Counted from the first letter of the stretch, positions 51,928 to 62,887 are shown. The stretch: 64,000 nucleotides of DNA from an uncultured Verrucomicrobiales bacterium (GCA_937928735.1 CALFVF010000027.1:1-64000); one strand, 5' to 3'. Numbers and translations are program-made. Notes: a model not told the origin generated them from the sequence alone.

Positions 51928-53439
51928 TTACTCGCTATCTTCCACGCTGTCAAATTCGTCCTTGCTTTCTAACGAAGGGAACATCGCAGCAATGGAAGGA
52001 AACGCCGTGTAGAAGAATCCGACGGGAAACGGCAGCAAAAGAAGAGCTGTCATCCAGTTATAATCCAGAATATTGGCAAGCACCACAGCGAAAAAGAAAA
52101 GACCAAACGCCAACTCCACAAAAGGCACCATAGACTTCAGAGCTTTGTACTTACTGCTCTTTAAACTCGCCTTCTTCTTCGACTCGATACCGTACTTCGG
52201 TGTACGCACAAAGCCAGTCTCATGATTCATCAGCGCCTCAATCACCGCCTTAGCATTATTCACAGACATCCCTATCCCAAGTGCCAGAAGGAGAGGCAGA
52301 TAGAATATTTCACGCTTCCAGCGAGTTGGGCGCAGCGCCTTCTGTGACATCAGATAGAACAAAGCCACCGAGACAGAACCAAAGAAAAAGATAGGTAAGT
52401 TCAGGCAGTGCTCAAGCCAAGGGTACCTCTGCAACAACTCCCAGTTAGGGACAAATTCTTGCTTCGGATAAATCAAAAAACACAGCACAAAGAGAAGCAA
52501 GTAGGCGAAGTTCGAGGTCAAATGTGCTGTCGCCTCAAGTTTCACACTCAAAGGGAAATCACTACGCCAGATATTCATCAGCACCTTCTTACAGCACTGG
52601 ATCGAGCCCTTCGTCCAGCGGTGCTGCTGGCTCTTAAAGCCATCCATATCCACAGGGAGCTCCGCAGGAGTTTCCACATCTTTGAGAAACACAAATTTCC
52701 AACCCTTAAGCTGCGCTCTGTAACTTAAATCCATATCCTCTGTGAGCGTATCATGCTCCCAGCCACCAGCATTCTCAATACACTGCTTACGCCAGATGCC
52801 CGCTGTACCATTAAAGGTAAAGAAGCGCCCACTGCGATTACGCGCTGTCTGCTCCAACTCCAAGTGCCCATCTAAGAACATCGCCTGAATTCTCGTGAGC
52901 AAGTTAAATTCACGGTTCAAATGCCCCCAGCGAGTCTGAATCATCCCGATATTCTCATCGGTGAAGAAATGCACCGTTTCCTTAAGAACATCAGCATTCG
53001 GGGCAAAATCAGCATCAAGAATAAAGAGCAAATCCCCTTTTGCTGTGCGCATACCATTCTCTAATGCACCCGCTTTGTAACCCGTTCTATCTGTCCTATG
53101 GATATATTCCGCATCGAAGCCTAAGTCTTTCAACTTAGCGACTTCTGCCGCACAGATATCCACTGTCTCATCCGTAGAATCATCAAGCACCTGAATATGG
53201 AGCTTTTCTTTAGGATAATCCATTTCTGCCACCTTACCAATGAGGCGCTCAACAACATGAAGCTCATTAAACACCGGTAACTGCACAGTCACCACAGGCA
53301 ACTCCGCAAAGAGCTCCTTAGGCTTAGGCGTATCTCTCGAATGCTTCAGATAGAGAAATAAAATCGTTAACCTATGAAATCCGTATCCCGCAAGGCCGAA
53401 TAACACGAGAAAGTAAAGGCAGTACCATGTCCATTCCAT
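51928..53439 (-). CDS. processive family 2 glycosyltransferase, cellulose-synthase-like
   Basis: 503 aa. One N-terminal membrane helix (about 8-30), a cytoplasmic GT-A domain, then about four C-terminal helices. Catalytic motifs of processive GT2 enzymes are present in order: DDSTDE, DADFAP, TEDMDLSYRAQLKGW and QQHRWTKG (QxxRW). The enzyme probably makes or extends a beta-linked glycan or glycolipid at the inner membrane. There is no PilZ domain and no BcsB gene, so cellulose synthesis is not claimed. It shares a transcript with the L,D-transpeptidase gene. Confidence 0.92.
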   Translation of the reverse strand: MEWTWYCLYFLVLFGLAGYGFHRLTILFLYLKHSRDTPKPKELFAELPVVTVQLPVFNELHVVERLIGKVAEMDYPKEKLHIQVLDDSTDETVDICAAEVAKLKDLGFDAEYIHRTDRTGYKAGALENGMRTAKGDLLFILDADFAPNADVLKETVHFFTDENIGMIQTRWGHLNREFNLLTRIQAMFLDGHLELEQTARNRSGRFFTFNGTAGIWRKQCIENAGGWEHDTLTEDMDLSYRAQLKGWKFVFLKDVETPAELPVDMDGFKSQQHRWTKGSIQCCKKVLMNIWRSDFPLSVKLEATAHLTSNFAYLLLFVLCFLIYPKQEFVPNWELLQRYPWLEHCLNLPIFFFGSVSVALFYLMSQKALRPTRWKREIFYLPLLLALGIGMSVNNAKAVIEALMNHETGFVRTPKYGIESKKKASLKSSKYKALKSMVPFVELAFGLFFFAVVLANILDYNWMTALLLLPFPVGFFYTAFPSIAAMFPSLESKDEFDSVEDSE

Positions 53440-53625
53440 GCGTAAATTGATATGTTTAGGTTTTTATCGTTCAAACTTAAGACACAACCTAAGAATGCAA
53501 CACAGCGCTCTTGGGGTATTTAGCACCACTTGTCAAGCAGTGAAGACACTATGGAAAAACCCACCATGCACAAACACCAAGATTCCCACCTCATTTATAA
53601 GCCATTTGAGACAAAAGGCTTAGCT

Positions 53626-54249
53626 TCACTCATGGCCTAGCACCACACCCTGCCAGTAGACTAGATCTTTCCCCACCTCCTCCAGTGCGACCCCTGAGCG
53701 CACACGAAAGAGAGGCCCCTGCCGCAGATCAAACATCAGCCGCGCCCGCTGTGCAGAAGGGAAGTCCTCAGCTAACTCTCCTACTAGCTTCGCCCTCTCA
53801 AAGCCTGCGACTAGTCTCTGCTCGCTATACTCTATCGCGGCTTGCAGAAGAGGCTTCACCCCCTCCACCGTATCGGCACAAGTCACTACACAGGAACTCA
53901 GAAAGCAACCCAACGCACCATTTTGCTCCTCACACGCGTGATGCAAAATCGTCTCAAAAAAAGCACTCACCCCACTCTGAATATCCTTCGCATTTTCAAA
54001 AGCATCCAGAGGAGAACAACTCACACTGCCCATGTAGTGCTCAATACAGCGGATAAATAAAGACTCTTTATCCCCATAAGTCGCATACAAGCTAGGACTG
54101 TGAATACCCATCGCTGAAGTCAGATCCTTTATCGATGCGCCATGATAGCCCTTTCTCCAAAAGATCTCGACAGCAGCCTCAAGCGCCACCTCTTCATTGA
54201 AGCTTTTTGGCCGTCCTAATTTCTTGGAATCATTTTTTGTATCATTCAT
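53626..54249 (-). CDS. TetR/AcrR family repressor
   Basis: 207 aa from the ATG at 54249 (MNDTKNDSKKLGRPKSF); an extension to 54408 would overlap the divergent gene and is rejected. The HTH region reads ALEAAVEIFWRKGYHGASIKDLTSAMGIHSPSLYATYGDKESLF. The C-terminal domain contains CGCFLSSC-like cysteines (LGCFLSSCVVTC) which could sense electrophiles, as in NemR. It is divergent from an Old Yellow Enzyme gene, the nemR-nemA type of layout. It probably represses the flavoenzyme and peroxiredoxin genes. Confidence 0.88.
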   Translation of the reverse strand: MNDTKNDSKKLGRPKSFNEEVALEAAVEIFWRKGYHGASIKDLTSAMGIHSPSLYATYGDKESLFIRCIEHYMGSVSCSPLDAFENAKDIQSGVSAFFETILHHACEEQNGALGCFLSSCVVTCADTVEGVKPLLQAAIEYSEQRLVAGFERAKLVGELAEDFPSAQRARLMFDLRQGPLFRVRSGVALEEVGKDLVYWQGVVLGHE

Positions 54250-54319
54250 TACAAAAATTTTGCTTTCTGAATACCCCACTGTAGAGTGCAGAACTGTATC
54301 ACTTATTACAAAATAGTAA
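54248..54319. promoter_or_regulatory. probable operators between tetR-type gene and Old Yellow Enzyme gene
   Basis: ATTACAAAA occurs twice (54248-54256 and 54305-54313). The second is part of the imperfect palindrome TTACAAAATAGTAA (54306-54319). Both lie in the 85-bp divergent promoter region, one at each gene start, as expected for a repressor controlling itself and its neighbour. Confidence 0.45.
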
Positions 54320-54334
54320 AACGCACAAAGTATC

Positions 54335-55420
54335 ATGCCCACATTATTCGATTCTACCCAACTCGGCTCGCTCACACTCAATAACCGTATCTTCATGCCA
54401 CCACTCACACGCTGCCGTGCAGATACTGATGGCGTACAGGGTGAGCACGCCGCAGAATATTACGCCCAGAGAGCTAGCGCTGGACTCATCATTGCCGAGG
54501 CCACCCAAGTCTCTGCTCTAGGAAAAGGCTACATTAACACACCCGGCATCTACACCCAGCAGCAAACTACCGCATGGAAAACCATTACTGATACCGTGCA
54601 TCAAAAAGGCGGCACCATCTTCTGCCAGCTCTGGCACGTCGGCCGTATTTCGCACACCTCTCTCCTGCCCGCAGGAAAACAACCACTAGCCCCCTCCGCC
54701 ATTCAAGCGCAAGCCCAGACCTTCACGGCCAATGGACCAGAAAATGTCTCTCTGCCCAGAGCCATGACTCTCGAGGACATCCAGACTACAATCCAAGATT
54801 TCAAACACGCCGCCCAGTGCGCGAAGGACGCAGGCTTTGATGGAATCGAGATCCACGCCGCCAATGGCTACCTCATCGATCAATTCATCCGCGATAAAAC
54901 CAATCAGCGCGACGACCAGTACGGAGGCAGCGCAGAGAACCGAGCTCGTCTTCTGCTAGAGGTATTTGATGCCGTCAATGAAATCTGGCCAGTAGAGAGC
55001 ATCGGCGTGCGCTTCGCTCCCACCATCACATTCAATGACATCGAGGATAGTGACCCACTAGGCACATTCAGCTACATCTATGAGCAGCTACATCACCGTA
55101 AAGCCGTCTACCTACACGTCTGTGAGGGAGCTGCAGGCATCTCAGAGAGCAGTGAAGAGGGAAAAGCCATTCTTAAACAACTCCGCAAAGCCTGGCCTGG
55201 TTTCTACATTGTCAATGGCAGCTACGACCTCCAGGGAGGCCAAGACGTCCTCACCAGCGGCTATGCCGATGCCGTGTCCTACGGCCGCCCATTTATCGCC
55301 AACCCCGATCTCCCCGAGCGCCTCAAACAAAATGCCAAACTTAACACCCCAGACCCGAGCTCCTTTTATGGAGGCGACACCAAAGGCTACACAGACTACC
55401 CAGCACTCGAACAAGTCTAA
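54335..55420 (+). CDS. Old Yellow Enzyme family alkene reductase
   Basis: 361 aa. An FMN-dependent NADPH oxidoreductase that reduces activated C=C bonds and detoxifies N-ethylmaleimide-like compounds or quinones. Evidence is LFDSTQLGSLTLNNRIFMPPLTRCRA, CQLWHVGRISH, DGIEIHAANGYLIDQFIRDKTNQRDDQYGGS with the His/Asn pair, and YADAVSYGRPFIANPDLPERL. Close to NemA in form. The peroxiredoxin gene follows by 38 bp. Confidence 0.94.
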   Translation: MPTLFDSTQLGSLTLNNRIFMPPLTRCRADTDGVQGEHAAEYYAQRASAGLIIAEATQVSALGKGYINTPGIYTQQQTTAWKTITDTVHQKGGTIFCQLWHVGRISHTSLLPAGKQPLAPSAIQAQAQTFTANGPENVSLPRAMTLEDIQTTIQDFKHAAQCAKDAGFDGIEIHAANGYLIDQFIRDKTNQRDDQYGGSAENRARLLLEVFDAVNEIWPVESIGVRFAPTITFNDIEDSDPLGTFSYIYEQLHHRKAVYLHVCEGAAGISESSEEGKAILKQLRKAWPGFYIVNGSYDLQGGQDVLTSGYADAVSYGRPFIANPDLPERLKQNAKLNTPDPSSFYGGDTKGYTDYPALEQV

Positions 55421-55458
55421 TGGCAACAGAGCAATACTAACCTAACAAAATTCACGCC

Positions 55459-56106
55459 ATGATACTCCAAGACCAACTCAATGCCCTCACAGAACAATTT
55501 GCCAGCCAGATCCCTGAGACCGCACGGGCAGCCATGAAACAAGCCACCCAAGAGCTCAAAGAAAGCGGCATACTCAGCCAAGTCATCCAAGCTGGCGACA
55601 CCCTCCCTCCTTTCTCTCTCACCAATCAAAACGGAGATACGATCCACTCTCAAGACCTGCTAAAAGAAGGCCCCCTCGTCCTTAGCTTCTTTCGCGGTGT
55701 GTGGTGTCCCTACTGTAACCTCGAGCTCCAAGCCCTCCAAGCACACGCAGAGAGCTTTCGCGCAGCCAAAGCAAAAATCATCGTCATCTCTCCACAACTA
55801 CCAGCATACGCCCTAAAGACCACACAGGACAACAACACCTCCTTTGATGTACTCAGTGACTCAGAGAATCACTACGCCAAGTCACTAGGGCTCGCCTTCC
55901 AACTACCAAGCACGATCCAAGAACTCTATGAGAACTTCGGCATCAACCTAGAAACCTACAACGGCGACACCAGCTGGCAACTCCCCATGCCCGCACGCAT
56001 CATCGTCCACACAGACGGCACAATACGCCACATCGAGGCCAACCCAGACTACACAACACGCCCAGACCCCAATGAGACACTAAACATACTACACGCAAAA
56101 GCATAA
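55459..56106 (+). CDS. AhpC/TSA-type peroxiredoxin-like protein
   Basis: 215 aa. A helical N-terminal extension of about 45 residues precedes the thioredoxin fold: AGDTLPPFSLTNQNGDTI, LVLSFFRGVWCPYCNLELQAL with Cys83 and Cys86 (CxxC), and VISPQLPAYALKT. The cis-Pro region is MPARIIVHTDGTIRHIEA. It probably reduces peroxides with thiols. The position after the Old Yellow Enzyme gene suggests a joint response to electrophiles and peroxides. It is the last gene before the restriction island. Confidence 0.9.
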   Translation: MILQDQLNALTEQFASQIPETARAAMKQATQELKESGILSQVIQAGDTLPPFSLTNQNGDTIHSQDLLKEGPLVLSFFRGVWCPYCNLELQALQAHAESFRAAKAKIIVISPQLPAYALKTTQDNNTSFDVLSDSENHYAKSLGLAFQLPSTIQELYENFGINLETYNGDTSWQLPMPARIIVHTDGTIRHIEANPDYTTRPDPNETLNILHAKA

Positions 56107-56159
56107 CAAACACCCCCCACAAATAACATCAACCCACTAGCTCAATCCACGCGCCTGAG

Positions 56160-56173
56160 CCCACAGCTGTGGG
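56160..56173. repeat. 14-bp perfect palindrome at the island edge
   Basis: CCCACAGCTGTGGG lies 42 bp past the hsdR stop, in the short gap between host-like genes and the restriction operon. It could be part of a terminator (no U tract) or a remnant of the integration site. Confidence 0.4.
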
Positions 56174-56214
56174 CGGCGAAGCCGTCACCGAAGGCTGTTA
56201 GCCATAGGTTTTCA

Positions 56215-59200
56215 TCAAAGCTGCCCACCGACACCCTTATACTTCTCGACAAAGGCGGAAATCTTCCGAAACACGGTTTGCTTCTTTATTTTATACTGCG
56301 GGTTGAGCGGGCTCATTTTCGGCAGAGTAGCATTGAGTGCCGTGCCGTTTTCGGTCGCGTATTCGCGCTTTAAGGATGCTTTGATGTAGCGTCTTGCCTC
56401 CTCTTGATTCAGCGCCTCGGTCTGGATTAACTCCTCGGCTTCGCGCTTCTGTTCGGCTTGCGCGAAAGTGAAGAAGGCGTCGATGACGTTCGCCTTGTCT
56501 CCGATGTCATCCAGATTGGTCTGATTGATGAAATCAACAATCAGGCTTTCTTTGGCACGGTTGCCGATGCTGGCTCGGATCACTCGTCTCACTTCGTCAA
56601 TGAGATCACCCTTGTTCTTGGTCTTCTTGTTGTTTTCGAAGATCAGCTCCAGAATGTAATCCAAGTTGATCTCTTGAGACTTCAGTAGATCCACCTCAAA
56701 AACGACATCGTCCCAATCCACGGTAGACTCTTCTTTCTCACCTCCTTCTTTCTGACGCCTCAACCAATCGCGAGTGTCATTGTAGGTCGAGCGATAGTCT
56801 TGCACCAGTCTATCAGATGGCACTTCGATCTTCTGCATCGCCTCAATATCATCGTCGTTCAGATAGTGCTTTGCCTTAAATTCCTCGACCGCTTCCGCAT
56901 CCTCCAGATCAACCTCTTGCAAGGCTTGCAGCCCGGTGAATTCATCGTAATTCCTCAGCACGTTCTCCACCCGTAGGTATTCTCCGAACAGCTTCGCGAA
57001 ATCCTTTTTATCCTGCTCCTTCTCGATCTCGCTCGGGTCGGGGAAGCGTTCGTGCAGCTCTTTGACGACCTCCACATAACCGCGACAGGCGCGTCCTGTG
57101 GCGATGTCTGTAAAGCCTTCCATGTATTCCTTGTAGCTCTTCTCCAGAACGACGTTCTTGGTGTTGGCATTGCCGAAGAGAGTGATTGAATCGATGGTGC
57201 TCTTCTCAAGATCCCGGAAGGTCACGATGTTGCCGAAGGTCTTGGTCGCATCGTAAATTCGATTGGTGCGTGAATACGCTTGAAGCAATCCGTGGTAACG
57301 CAGGTTCTTATCGACAAAGAGCGTGTTAAGACTCGGCGCATCGAAGCCCGTCAGAAACATCCCCACCACAATCAGCAAGTCCACTTCCTGCTTCTTCACC
57401 CGCTGAGCCAGGTCGCGGTAGTAGTTTTGGAAGCCCTTGCTATCGACGCCGTGATTCGACCCGAACGCCGCATTGTAGTCGCCAATGGCGGCACTGAGAA
57501 ATTCCTTGGCGCTGCTATTCATCGCCGACACCTCGAAGCTCTCGTCAGCAATATCGCCCACCGCATCCTGCTCCTCGTTGGTTGCAAAAGAGAAGATCGT
57601 TGCGACCTTGAGGCGCTTCTTATCCTCTAACCGATCCTGTAGCTCACTGAAGGCTTCGTAATACGCCTTGGCGGCGTCGACACTGCTCACCGCGAACATG
57701 GCGTTGAAGCCCTTCGCGCCCATGTGGGCACGATGCGTCTTCAGCGGGAAATTCTTGAGAATGTAGCCCGTGATTTCACGAATCCGCTCAGGATGAAGCA
57801 ATGCCTGCTTGTTCTCTGCGGCGGTGAGCTTCTTTTCGTCCTGTTCGGTCTCGATGGCTTGGAATTGAGGACGCACATCATTGTAGTCCACCTTGAACTT
57901 CAGCACCTTCTCGTCCCGGATCGCATCGGTGATGACATAGGAATGCAGCTCCCGCCCGAAGACGCTGCCTGTTGTTTCAGCGCCTAAAGCGTTCTGAGGG
58001 AAAATCGGCGTGCCCGTGAATCCAAATTGATAATACCGCTTGAACTTCTTTTGCAGATTCTTCTGCGCTTCACCGAATTGGCTGCGGTGGCACTCATCGA
58101 AGATGAAGACCACTTGCTTCTGGTAGATGGGAAGATCGCTATCTCCACGCATCAGATTGTTGAGCTTCTGAATCGTGGTGACGATGATCTTATTATCGTC
58201 CTTTTCGATGTTTCGCTTCAGTCCCGCCGTGCTGTCGGAACCATTCACGCTATCGGGAGAGAAGCGTTGGTATTCCTTCATCGTTTGGTAATCGAGGTCT
58301 TTTCGATCCACGACAAAGAAGACCTTATCGACAAACTCCAGCTCGGTCGCGGCACGGGCGGCCTTGAAGCTGGTGAGCGTTTTGCCTGATCCCGTGGTGT
58401 GCCAGATGAAGCCGCCGCTTTCGGTCTTGCTCCATTGTTTCGCCAGGTGGGCACACTTGATCTTCCAGAGGATGCGCTCGGTGGCTGCGATCTGGTAGGG
58501 GCGCATCACCAGCAAGGTGTTGCTCACGTCAAACACGGAATACTTCAGGAGGACTTCCAAGAGCGTGTTCTTTTGGAAAAAAGTCGCGGTAAAGTCCTTC
58601 AGGTCTTTGATCAGCGAGTTATCCGACTTCGCCCAGTTCATAGTGAAGTCGAAGCTGTTCTTGTTTCGCTTCACCGTGTTGGCAAAGTAGCGACTATCCG
58701 TGCCATTGGAGATCACGAAGAGCTGGAGAAACTTGTAGAGCGAATTCTCCGAATTGAAGCTCTCCTTGCTGTAGCGATGCACTTGATTAAAGGCTTCACG
58801 GATCGCGACCCCGCGCTTCTTCAGCTCCACTTGGACAAGGGGCAGGCCATTGACGAGGATCGTGACATCGTAGCGATTGGCGTGGCTGCCCGTCTGCTCA
58901 AACTGCTTGATGACCTGAAGCTTGTTGTTGAGCACGTTCTTCTTATCGAGCAGGTAAACGTTCTCGATGTGCCCGTCATCGAAGACGAAGTCATGAATGT
59001 AATCCTCATGGAGCTTCCGGGCTTTGTCCGTGCTGTTCTCGTTGGCTGGATCGAGATACTTCTCCACAAATCGCTTCCATTCCTCATCGGAGAACTTCAC
59101 GTCATTGAGCTCCTCAAGCTGCACCCGCACATTTGCCAGCATCGCCTCGGGAGTGCGAATCTCCGTAGCGTAGGTGTAGCCTTGCTCTTCCAGATCGCGG

Positions 59201-59319
59201 ATAAACTCCCGCTCCAGGGCGTCTTCGCTCTGGTAGTCTTCACTGACCACGCTGTCCCGCTGATAGCGATCGAGGACAATGAAGTTTTTGGTTTCGGCGA
59301 TGGTGTTATATTCAGCCAT
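56215..59319 (-). CDS. hsdR: type I restriction endonuclease subunit R (type IC)
   Basis: 1034 aa from the ATG at 59319, which has GGAG 9 nt before it; an ATG at 59328 lies too close to that site. In numbering from 59328 the nuclease core is Asp154, Glu168 and Lys170 (YDVTIL, VELKK), the Walker A is TTGSGKT (Lys316) and the DEAD-type motif is DECH (411-414). The length and long stretches agree with EcoR124I HsdR as I remember it, so it belongs to the type IC group. It translocates DNA and cuts at a distance with HsdM and HsdS. It overlaps the DUF1016 gene slightly. Confidence 0.97.
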   Translation of the reverse strand: MAEYNTIAETKNFIVLDRYQRDSVVSEDYQSEDALEREFIRDLEEQGYTYATEIRTPEAMLANVRVQLEELNDVKFSDEEWKRFVEKYLDPANENSTDKARKLHEDYIHDFVFDDGHIENVYLLDKKNVLNNKLQVIKQFEQTGSHANRYDVTILVNGLPLVQVELKKRGVAIREAFNQVHRYSKESFNSENSLYKFLQLFVISNGTDSRYFANTVKRNKNSFDFTMNWAKSDNSLIKDLKDFTATFFQKNTLLEVLLKYSVFDVSNTLLVMRPYQIAATERILWKIKCAHLAKQWSKTESGGFIWHTTGSGKTLTSFKAARAATELEFVDKVFFVVDRKDLDYQTMKEYQRFSPDSVNGSDSTAGLKRNIEKDDNKIIVTTIQKLNNLMRGDSDLPIYQKQVVFIFDECHRSQFGEAQKNLQKKFKRYYQFGFTGTPIFPQNALGAETTGSVFGRELHSYVITDAIRDEKVLKFKVDYNDVRPQFQAIETEQDEKKLTAAENKQALLHPERIREITGYILKNFPLKTHRAHMGAKGFNAMFAVSSVDAAKAYYEAFSELQDRLEDKKRLKVATIFSFATNEEQDAVGDIADESFEVSAMNSSAKEFLSAAIGDYNAAFGSNHGVDSKGFQNYYRDLAQRVKKQEVDLLIVVGMFLTGFDAPSLNTLFVDKNLRYHGLLQAYSRTNRIYDATKTFGNIVTFRDLEKSTIDSITLFGNANTKNVVLEKSYKEYMEGFTDIATGRACRGYVEVVKELHERFPDPSEIEKEQDKKDFAKLFGEYLRVENVLRNYDEFTGLQALQEVDLEDAEAVEEFKAKHYLNDDDIEAMQKIEVPSDRLVQDYRSTYNDTRDWLRRQKEGGEKEESTVDWDDVVFEVDLLKSQEINLDYILELIFENNKKTKNKGDLIDEVRRVIRASIGNRAKESLIVDFINQTNLDDIGDKANVIDAFFTFAQAEQKREAEELIQTEALNQEEARRYIKASLKREYATENGTALNATLPKMSPLNPQYKIKKQTVFRKISAFVEKYKGVGGQL

Positions 59320-60364
59320 TGTTGTCATCTCCTTCTAATAATTTGCGCTCTGCCAACCGCTCACGCACTTCGATCAGCGCGTTATGCAGCTTCTGCTCTA
59401 GTAGCTCTTTTGGAGGCAGATTTGTCCAATACTCCGCCACCATGATATTGTCTTTTTGCATATTGAGCAGTTCGACTTGCTCGGTTCCAGTCTCCGCGCA
59501 GAGGATCAGGCCGATGGGAGTTTCTTCGCCTTCTTGTCGCTCGTATTTGTTCAGCCAGTTCAGGTAGAGTTCCATCTGACCCTTGAAACCAGCTTTGAAA
59601 CGACCAATCTTCAAATCGACCGCTACTAGCCGCTTCAGCTTGCGGTGATAGAAAAGCAGATCAAGGTAGAAATCCTCGCCATCAATGATCATGCGCTTCT
59701 GCCGTTCCACGAAGGCAAAGCCTTTACCCAGTTCCAGAATAAATAGCTCCAGCTCTTTCAGCAGCGCGTTTTCCAATTCATTTTCCAGATAGCCCTCCTT
59801 TAGCCCAAGAAAATCGAGGAAGTAGGGGTCTTTGAAATTGCCTCTGAGGTGATTCGCCGCCGCCAGCTCCAACTTTGAATCGGCAATCTCTGATCGTTCA
59901 AAGGCCTTACGTTCAATCTGATGTCGCAACTCTCTTTTGCCCCACGCCAATTCAGCTGCTTGTCGCAAGTAGAAGAGGCGAGCAGCTTCATTTTTCAGCC
60001 TTAAGACTTCCGTAAAGTGCGACCAGCTCAATTGTGTCGCCAGTGGCGTCACAATCTCGAAATCTGGAAAAACCTCTGCAAACTGCATCATGCGACGCAA
60101 GTTCCTCGTCTCAAAGCTCCGACCATACAGCGCGACTAGATCCTTCGCCATCGAGGCGACGACCTGCTTGCCGTATTCCGCCCGCTCTCCCTTGAGCACC
60201 TCTGCGTTGATTCGCTGCCCCACTTGCCAATAGGTCACAGTGAGGGCACTGTTGACCGCCGCTACGGCGCGGTGCCGCCCCTGTTCAATCAGCGCCCTTA
60301 GATCATGCAGCAAATTGTTCGACTGCTGGCCGCTGGCTAAGCTATCTGGCTCTTCTTTATTCAT
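59312..60364 (-). CDS. DUF1016 (YhcG-type) PDDEXK nuclease-like protein
   Basis: 350 aa. The N-terminal DUF1016_N part reads [40 protein letters not shown] and [21 protein letters not shown]. The C-terminal nuclease domain has [29 protein letters not shown], where Asp and the DLK motif form a PD-(D/E)xK site. Members are frequent next to type I restriction genes and mobile DNA; their biological role is not settled. It lies between prrC and hsdR, so it is translated with the operon. Confidence 0.92.
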   Translation of the reverse strand: MNKEEPDSLASGQQSNNLLHDLRALIEQGRHRAVAAVNSALTVTYWQVGQRINAEVLKGERAEYGKQVVASMAKDLVALYGRSFETRNLRRMMQFAEVFPDFEIVTPLATQLSWSHFTEVLRLKNEAARLFYLRQAAELAWGKRELRHQIERKAFERSEIADSKLELAAANHLRGNFKDPYFLDFLGLKEGYLENELENALLKELELFILELGKGFAFVERQKRMIIDGEDFYLDLLFYHRKLKRLVAVDLKIGRFKAGFKGQMELYLNWLNKYERQEGEETPIGLILCAETGTEQVELLNMQKDNIMVAEYWTNLPPKELLEQKLHNALIEVRERLAERKLLEGDDNNG

Positions 60365-60384
60365 CCTTTTTTGTTCCTTTCGCG

Positions 60385-61641
60385 CTATTGGCTGCGCATT
60401 TTCAATCGATACATTTGATCGAGTTTTTGAACTAGAAATTTGAATACGCGCTTGTCTTCCTCATCTGGCTCCGCGACTTCTTCGCCCGAATGCTTGGAGT
60501 GACTGGATAGATTCAGTATCCGCTTCAGGTAAGGATTCGCCCGACCACTGTCACCCTCGGGCAGTAGCTCCTCCCATCGATTGGAGCCGACGAAGGTCGA
60601 AGTCTTCTCAAGAATGTTGCGAAGGAAGTTGAAATGATATTTCCTGATGTCTCCCGTATCGCGTGCTTTCTCTAGCTCCGATTTTAGAAAGAGATGATAA
60701 GAAAAGGGCGAGTCATTGGCCTGATTTTCAAGACTAAGAGTGCCGTCCTCATGTTTTACCAACCGATACTTTTGGAACTGATTCTTCTTCGAGCCGTTAA
60801 ACTCGTTGCACAGAATGTTATAGAATAGTGGATTGTGTGTGGTAATGACAAACTTCAAACCCTGTCCATTCGTATACTCGCTAGACTTGATTAATTCTGC
60901 CACGTCCACAGCCAGTTCAATCAAGTGGTTTTCGTCCAAGGAGCTGACCGGATCGTCTATAAAGATATATTCCAGTTTATCATAACGGTCAGTTTCGCGC
61001 CCATCGGGCTCTGGAACGTTCAAGACGTCGATCACCTCCTCGATAAGGCTGTAGAAAATGCTCCAGACGAAGCAGCTCTCTTCGCCTTTGGAGATCTTGA
61101 TGTGTTCGCTCAGTCCTTCATTTCCACGTTCGTAAGAAAAAGTAACTTCGGAGAATGCAGGGACAGTGACTATTTTACCGTCCTTACCTATAACCTCTTT
61201 GCCTTTCTCGTCCTTGACGGCATACTCCTCATTAAATTGGGGCGTCAGCTTGTCGTTAGTGTAGCGTTGGAAGTGTGTGATGGCATTTCGATCCTGCCCC
61301 TGTTCCTGGAGCACCCATTGCGTGTAGTTGTTGGGCTGAATTACTAGCTTACGCTCAACGTCGCCATCCAAGTCATTATCCCAGTAGAAAAGATCTTCGG
61401 TAAATGCATTGTAGTAGAGCACCTTGGAGCGAGTATCTTCCGTCTCCTCTCCCTCAGGATTCTTCGGTGCAATCAGTTCCTTGAACTCTCGGGAAAGTCG
61501 TGTCTTTCCTGTGCCATTGAAGGCATAGATGAGCTGCACTTTAGGAACCTGCTGAACGACTTCAACTTCAGTGGTTTTCTTGTTTTTAACAGTTATACCG
61601 GCGCTTATTTCCCGCGCAATGTCTGTGAGTGTCTGGCTCAT
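60385..61641 (-). CDS. prrC: PrrC-type anticodon nuclease
   Basis: 418 aa. The N-terminal ABC-type ATPase has Walker A FNGTGKT (41-47), signature-like ISKGEES (183-189), Walker B YIFIDDP (225-231), SSLD (233-236) and TTHN (267-270). The C-terminal nuclease part has Arg341, Glu345 and His381 in LRNILEKT and SSHSKHS, aligned with the catalytic Arg320/Glu324/His356 of E. coli PrrC. PrrC cuts tRNA-Lys at the anticodon when phage inhibits its partner type IC enzyme. The gene starts 1 nt after hsdS, as expected for a toxin held silent by the Hsd complex. tRNA target here is inferred. Confidence 0.92.
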   Translation of the reverse strand: MSQTLTDIAREISAGITVKNKKTTEVEVVQQVPKVQLIYAFNGTGKTRLSREFKELIAPKNPEGEETEDTRSKVLYYNAFTEDLFYWDNDLDGDVERKLVIQPNNYTQWVLQEQGQDRNAITHFQRYTNDKLTPQFNEEYAVKDEKGKEVIGKDGKIVTVPAFSEVTFSYERGNEGLSEHIKISKGEESCFVWSIFYSLIEEVIDVLNVPEPDGRETDRYDKLEYIFIDDPVSSLDENHLIELAVDVAELIKSSEYTNGQGLKFVITTHNPLFYNILCNEFNGSKKNQFQKYRLVKHEDGTLSLENQANDSPFSYHLFLKSELEKARDTGDIRKYHFNFLRNILEKTSTFVGSNRWEELLPEGDSGRANPYLKRILNLSSHSKHSGEEVAEPDEEDKRVFKFLVQKLDQMYRLKMRSQ

Positions 61642-61642
61642 T

Positions 61643-62887
61643 CTAGGCGACGGTTTCTGTTTGAGGTTCAGATGTTGGGAAGTTCAGCAGCAGATCCCGG
61701 TAATACTCGTATTGCTTCTGGCGCAGCTCGATCTCACGCGGCAAGCCTTCGCTGATGGAGTGAGTGAGGGTGTCGAATTTATCGAGGATCGCGACGATAC
61801 GGGCTTGTTCGGTGAGGGACTTCTCTCGGTCGTTTGGGTGGGGAATGGGGACTTTGAAGACTTCCATCTGCTTTTTTGAAACGGCCGGGATGCCTCCCTT
61901 CTGTTGGTCGCCAATGAGTTTATGTTCGGAGCACTTAAGGAAATAATAAAGGAAGCTCCAGTTTAGTTCCTTTGCGTTCTTAATACTTACCGAGTAGCAG
62001 CTGTTTCCTGCCCAGTATGGCTCGGATATTCTATTAACAAACCCAGCATTTGCACCTCTAGCGCTCACGATGACCTTATCGCCGATATTGTTGTATCTGC
62101 CGTAATAGCCAGTAGGTGTTCTTCCCCCATTAAAAACTGGGTACTCAGCGGAAGCGTCCTGAATGTTTTTATGAACGAATTCACCAATAGTGATCGTCGC
62201 AACATCCTCCAACTTCTTCCACTCAACTTCACCTTCTTTAAAAGTAAGCAGCTGATCGCGGTAGTAGTTGTATTGCTTTTTGCGAGCGGTCAGCTCGGTG
62301 GTCAGCTCGGTGGTCAGCTCGGTGAAAGCGTCCAAGATGCGGACAATCTCCGCCTGAATCGCAAGCGATTTCTCCGGCTTGTCCGGGCAGGGGATGGGGA
62401 TTTGGTAGCCCATGATGGCCGCTTTATTTCCACGCGGCATCTTCGCACCCTTTGCGTGCTGCATGTTATATCGAAAAAAATCGTCCGAAGATAACAGATA
62501 GTATAAGAATTCCGTATTGACCGATTTCCAGTTCTCTTGAACGCGAATAGCAAGGACGTCTCCGCTGCAACCTCCTGATTTCGTCGCTCTCCACACCTTT
62601 TTTAGATAGGGTCGAATGTTACCAAGAAGAATGTCACCAGATCGGAATTCTGTTAGGCGAGCGGTGTTGGGTAAATAAGTGGCATCGATTCTTCCGCCTT
62701 TGTTTGCAACAAGGTTATCAACTCCTATGAAGGAAGTTGCATCTAGTTCAGATGACTCTACTCGGGTCGGGGAATATTCAGCCACCTCCCCCAGCGATAA
62801 CCACTCCACCTCCGCGCCATCCAGCAGCTTCTCCAAAAACTCACTTCCGTGTCTTTCTGCATTTTCCGTGGTTCCTAAATCGCTCAT
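61643..62887 (-). CDS. hsdS: type I restriction specificity subunit S (type IC)
   Basis: 414 aa. Two target-recognition domains (about 25-185 and 220-380) are separated by a central conserved region and closed by a second one. TRD ends are marked by [26 protein letters not shown] and [26 protein letters not shown]. The linker repeats TELT three times (189-200), then [16 protein letters not shown]; the C-terminal copy reads [15 protein letters not shown]. It sets the DNA sequence for methylation and cleavage. Its ATG overlaps the rhuM stop (ATGA). Confidence 0.96.
   Translation of the reverse strand: MSDLGTTENAERHGSEFLEKLLDGAEVEWLSLGEVAEYSPTRVESSELDATSFIGVDNLVANKGGRIDATYLPNTARLTEFRSGDILLGNIRPYLKKVWRATKSGGCSGDVLAIRVQENWKSVNTEFLYYLLSSDDFFRYNMQHAKGAKMPRGNKAAIMGYQIPIPCPDKPEKSLAIQAEIVRILDAFTELTTELTTELTARKKQYNYYRDQLLTFKEGEVEWKKLEDVATITIGEFVHKNIQDASAEYPVFNGGRTPTGYYGRYNNIGDKVIVSARGANAGFVNRISEPYWAGNSCYSVSIKNAKELNWSFLYYFLKCSEHKLIGDQQKGGIPAVSKKQMEVFKVPIPHPNDREKSLTEQARIVAILDKFDTLTHSISEGLPREIELRQKQYEYYRDLLLNFPTSEPQTETVA
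62288..62323. repeat. three exact 12-bp repeats in the HsdS linker
   Basis: GGTCAGCTCGGT is repeated exactly at 62288-62299, 62300-62311 and 62312-62323, encoding TELT three times on the minus strand. In EcoR124I the equivalent TAEL repeat occurs twice or three times, and this changes the non-specific spacer between the two half-sites by one base pair. Confidence 0.95.

Noticed and set aside
51928-53439. Cellulose synthase BcsA
   Set aside because: GT2 motifs fit, but there is no PilZ domain and no bcsB, bcsC or bcsZ gene nearby.
53532-53537. TTGACA on the minus strand as a -35 box for the glycosyltransferase gene
   Set aside because: No -10 sequence at 16-19 bp; the nearest TAAATA is only about 8 bp away.
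54250-54408. N-terminal extension of the TetR-type repressor to 54408
   Set aside because: It would run into the divergent Old Yellow Enzyme gene; the ATG at 54249 gives a normal TetR N-terminus.
58399-59445. 348-codon open frame on the plus strand opposite hsdR
   Set aside because: hsdR is unmistakable on the minus strand; the frame is a by-product of its codon pattern and shows no domain.
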